From Ruminococcaceae bacterium UBA1691 (GTDB taxonomy: Bacteria; Bacillota; Clostridia; Oscillospirales; Acutalibacteraceae): DNA of 6,192 nt. Shown in pieces: positions 5,848 to 6,192 of this stretch. The stretch is from positions 1 to 6,192 of the forward strand of contig DCJV01000117.1 of NCBI GenBank assembly GCA_002320555.1, in the 5' to 3' direction. A program made the translations under genes and the position numbers. The notes beneath the pieces were generated by a model. That model saw only the letters and a list, made by a program, of their open reading frames with translations, was not told where the DNA came from and did no database searches. Position 1 is the stretch's first letter, and every line of letters begins with the position of its first letter.

Positions 5848-5985
5848 TTATTTCTCGCACTTCTGATTGGCAACCGTACAGGAAGTTTTGCAGGCGGACT
5901 GGCAGGAAGCTTGGCACTCTCCGCAGCCACCCTTTGCAGCACTCTTCTTCAGATTCGCCTGATTTAACGTTACGATATGTTTCAT
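5848..5985 (-). CDS. scfA: SCIFF ranthipeptide precursor (six cysteines in forty-five residues)
   Basis: This is the ribosomally made precursor modified by the adjacent radical SAM enzyme. It has exactly 45 residues and six cysteines: C21, C24, C28, C32, C36 and C43. The leader MKHIVTLNQANLKKSAAKGG precedes the core, whose CQSACKTSCT stretch is the near-invariant signature of the family. In the C. thermocellum homologue a thioether from Cys32 to Thr37 has been reported, as I recall it; both residues are present here at the same numbers. ATG 5985 has GGGAGG (5994-5999) 8 bases upstream. The longer in-frame reading to 6048 would begin inside the promoter -35 element and is rejected. SCIFF peptides have been linked to population-density regulation in some clostridia, but the role here is unknown. 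Confidence 0.97.
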   Translation of the reverse strand: MKHIVTLNQANLKKSAAKGGCGECQASCQSACKTSCTVANQKCEK

Positions 5986-6019
5986 CTCAATATCCTCCCA
6001 ATGATCTGATAATGAGAAA

Positions 6020-6048
6020 ATTATAGCACACTGGCCTATGATTTTCAA
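6020..6048 (-). promoter_or_regulatory. Sigma-A promoter of scfA
   Basis: On the minus strand TTGAAA (6043-6048), a 17-base spacer, and a perfect TATAAT (6020-6025) form a near-consensus vegetative promoter. Transcription would start near 6012-6014, giving a leader of about 28 bases with GGGAGG before the scfA ATG. The strength suggests high constitutive or activator-tuned expression of the peptide during growth rather than sporulation-only expression. Confidence 0.85.
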
Positions 6049-6052
6049 TCTC

Positions 6053-6080
6053 TATAGGGAAAATTTAGCTTGTATAGGGA
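6053..6080 (-). repeat. Tandem TCCCTATA boxes upstream of the scfA -35
   Basis: TCCCTATA occurs twice on the minus strand (6053-6060 and 6073-6080), with starts exactly 20 bp apart, so both face the same side of the helix. The nearer copy ends 4 bases before the -35 element. Paired direct repeats at this place are typical of activator binding sites such as those of response regulators. I do not recognise the motif. Confidence 0.45.
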
Positions 6081-6094
6081 TGTGCTGAAACGGT

Positions 6095-6192
6095 TATCCT
6101 ATTATCAGCGGAACAGGATATAAGAGAAAGCGTTTGCTGTCCTTCTCCGCAAGCCGTTTATGCGGGGAAGCCCAGCATAAACGGTGTTTTTT
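6095..6192 (+). promoter_or_regulatory. Attenuator/riboswitch-like leader with mutually exclusive hairpins (class unknown)
   Basis: No ORF occupies this plus-strand stretch. Four pairings are visible. A stem TATCCT/AGGATA (6095-6100 with 6115-6120). A stem GAGAA/TTCTC (6124-6128 with 6143-6147) with inner AGC/GCT. A 9-bp hairpin TTCTCCGCA/TGCGGGGAA (6143-6151 with 6161-6169, one G-U). And the terminator 6154-6184. The third overlaps both the second and the terminator, so it would act as antiterminator and the second as anti-antiterminator. I match it to no known riboswitch, T-box or protein-binding leader, and I find no clear plus-strand promoter; the regulated gene would start right of the window. 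Confidence 0.5.
6153..6192 (+). terminator. Intrinsic terminator at right edge, plus strand
   Basis: CCGTTTATGC (6154-6163) and GCATAAACGG (6175-6184) form a perfect 10-bp stem. Inside it GGG (6164-6166) pairs with CCC (6171-6173) around a GAAG tetraloop, with A6174 bulged. TGTTTTTT follows and runs to the window end. No plus-strand gene ends just before it, so it most likely terminates a leader or small RNA rather than an mRNA. Confidence 0.85.

Noticed and set aside
5986..6048. Longer scfA start giving a 66-aa peptide
   Set aside because: The start would lie in the -35 element and the added residues cover the promoter and ribosome-binding site. The 45-aa form matches the family exactly.
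6079..6089. Short reading ATG TGC TGA in the right-edge leader as a leader peptide
   Set aside because: It has two codons and no ribosome-binding site, so it cannot support ribosome-mediated attenuation.

Overview
The window looks like chromosomal DNA from an endospore-forming Clostridia species of moderate GC, most likely in or near the Oscillospiraceae/Ruminococcaceae. The basis is gene content: a YtfJ/GerW-type spore protein end, a sporulation-linked D-Ala-D-Ala carboxypeptidase, a SpoIIM-type membrane protein, and the SCIFF peptide with its radical SAM maturase, a pair largely confined to Clostridia. I see no transposase, phage gene, tRNA, rRNA or CRISPR array.

Left part, plus strand (1-2430): the 3' end of ytfJ, a secreted DD-carboxypeptidase, and the 23S rRNA pseudouridine synthase rluB. 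The last two overlap by 8 bases, and the group is closed by a strong intrinsic terminator. The carboxypeptidase start lies inside a 12-bp hairpin. A sporulation-sigma-like -10 motif overlaps the left arm, so local and read-through transcripts could be translated differently.

Middle (2431-4355): an AT-rich intergenic stretch holds a 46-codon candidate leader ORF and a perfect 30-bp palindrome. It precedes a complete Xer-type tyrosine recombinase with all catalytic residues. The recombinase ends tail to tail with spoIIM on the minus strand, and the two coding regions share 10 bases. spoIIM carries the same 9-base CATACCTAT motif upstream as the carboxypeptidase. A spoIIM / xer / dac neighbourhood recalls Bacillus subtilis, where spoIIM, ripX (xerD) and dacF lie close together.

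Right part, minus strand (4300-6048): scfA, the 45-residue six-cysteine SCIFF precursor, has a near-consensus sigma-A promoter (TTGAAA, 17 bp, TATAAT). It is followed by a hairpin with a T-run and then scfB, the SPASM radical SAM enzyme that makes the thioether cross-link. The intercistronic hairpin probably keeps precursor in excess over enzyme. No exporter or protease is encoded next to them.

Right edge, plus strand (6095-6192): a non-coding segment can fold into three mutually exclusive hairpins ending in an intrinsic terminator. This is attenuator or riboswitch architecture, probably controlling a gene just beyond the window. I do not recognise its class, and it is the least explained element here.
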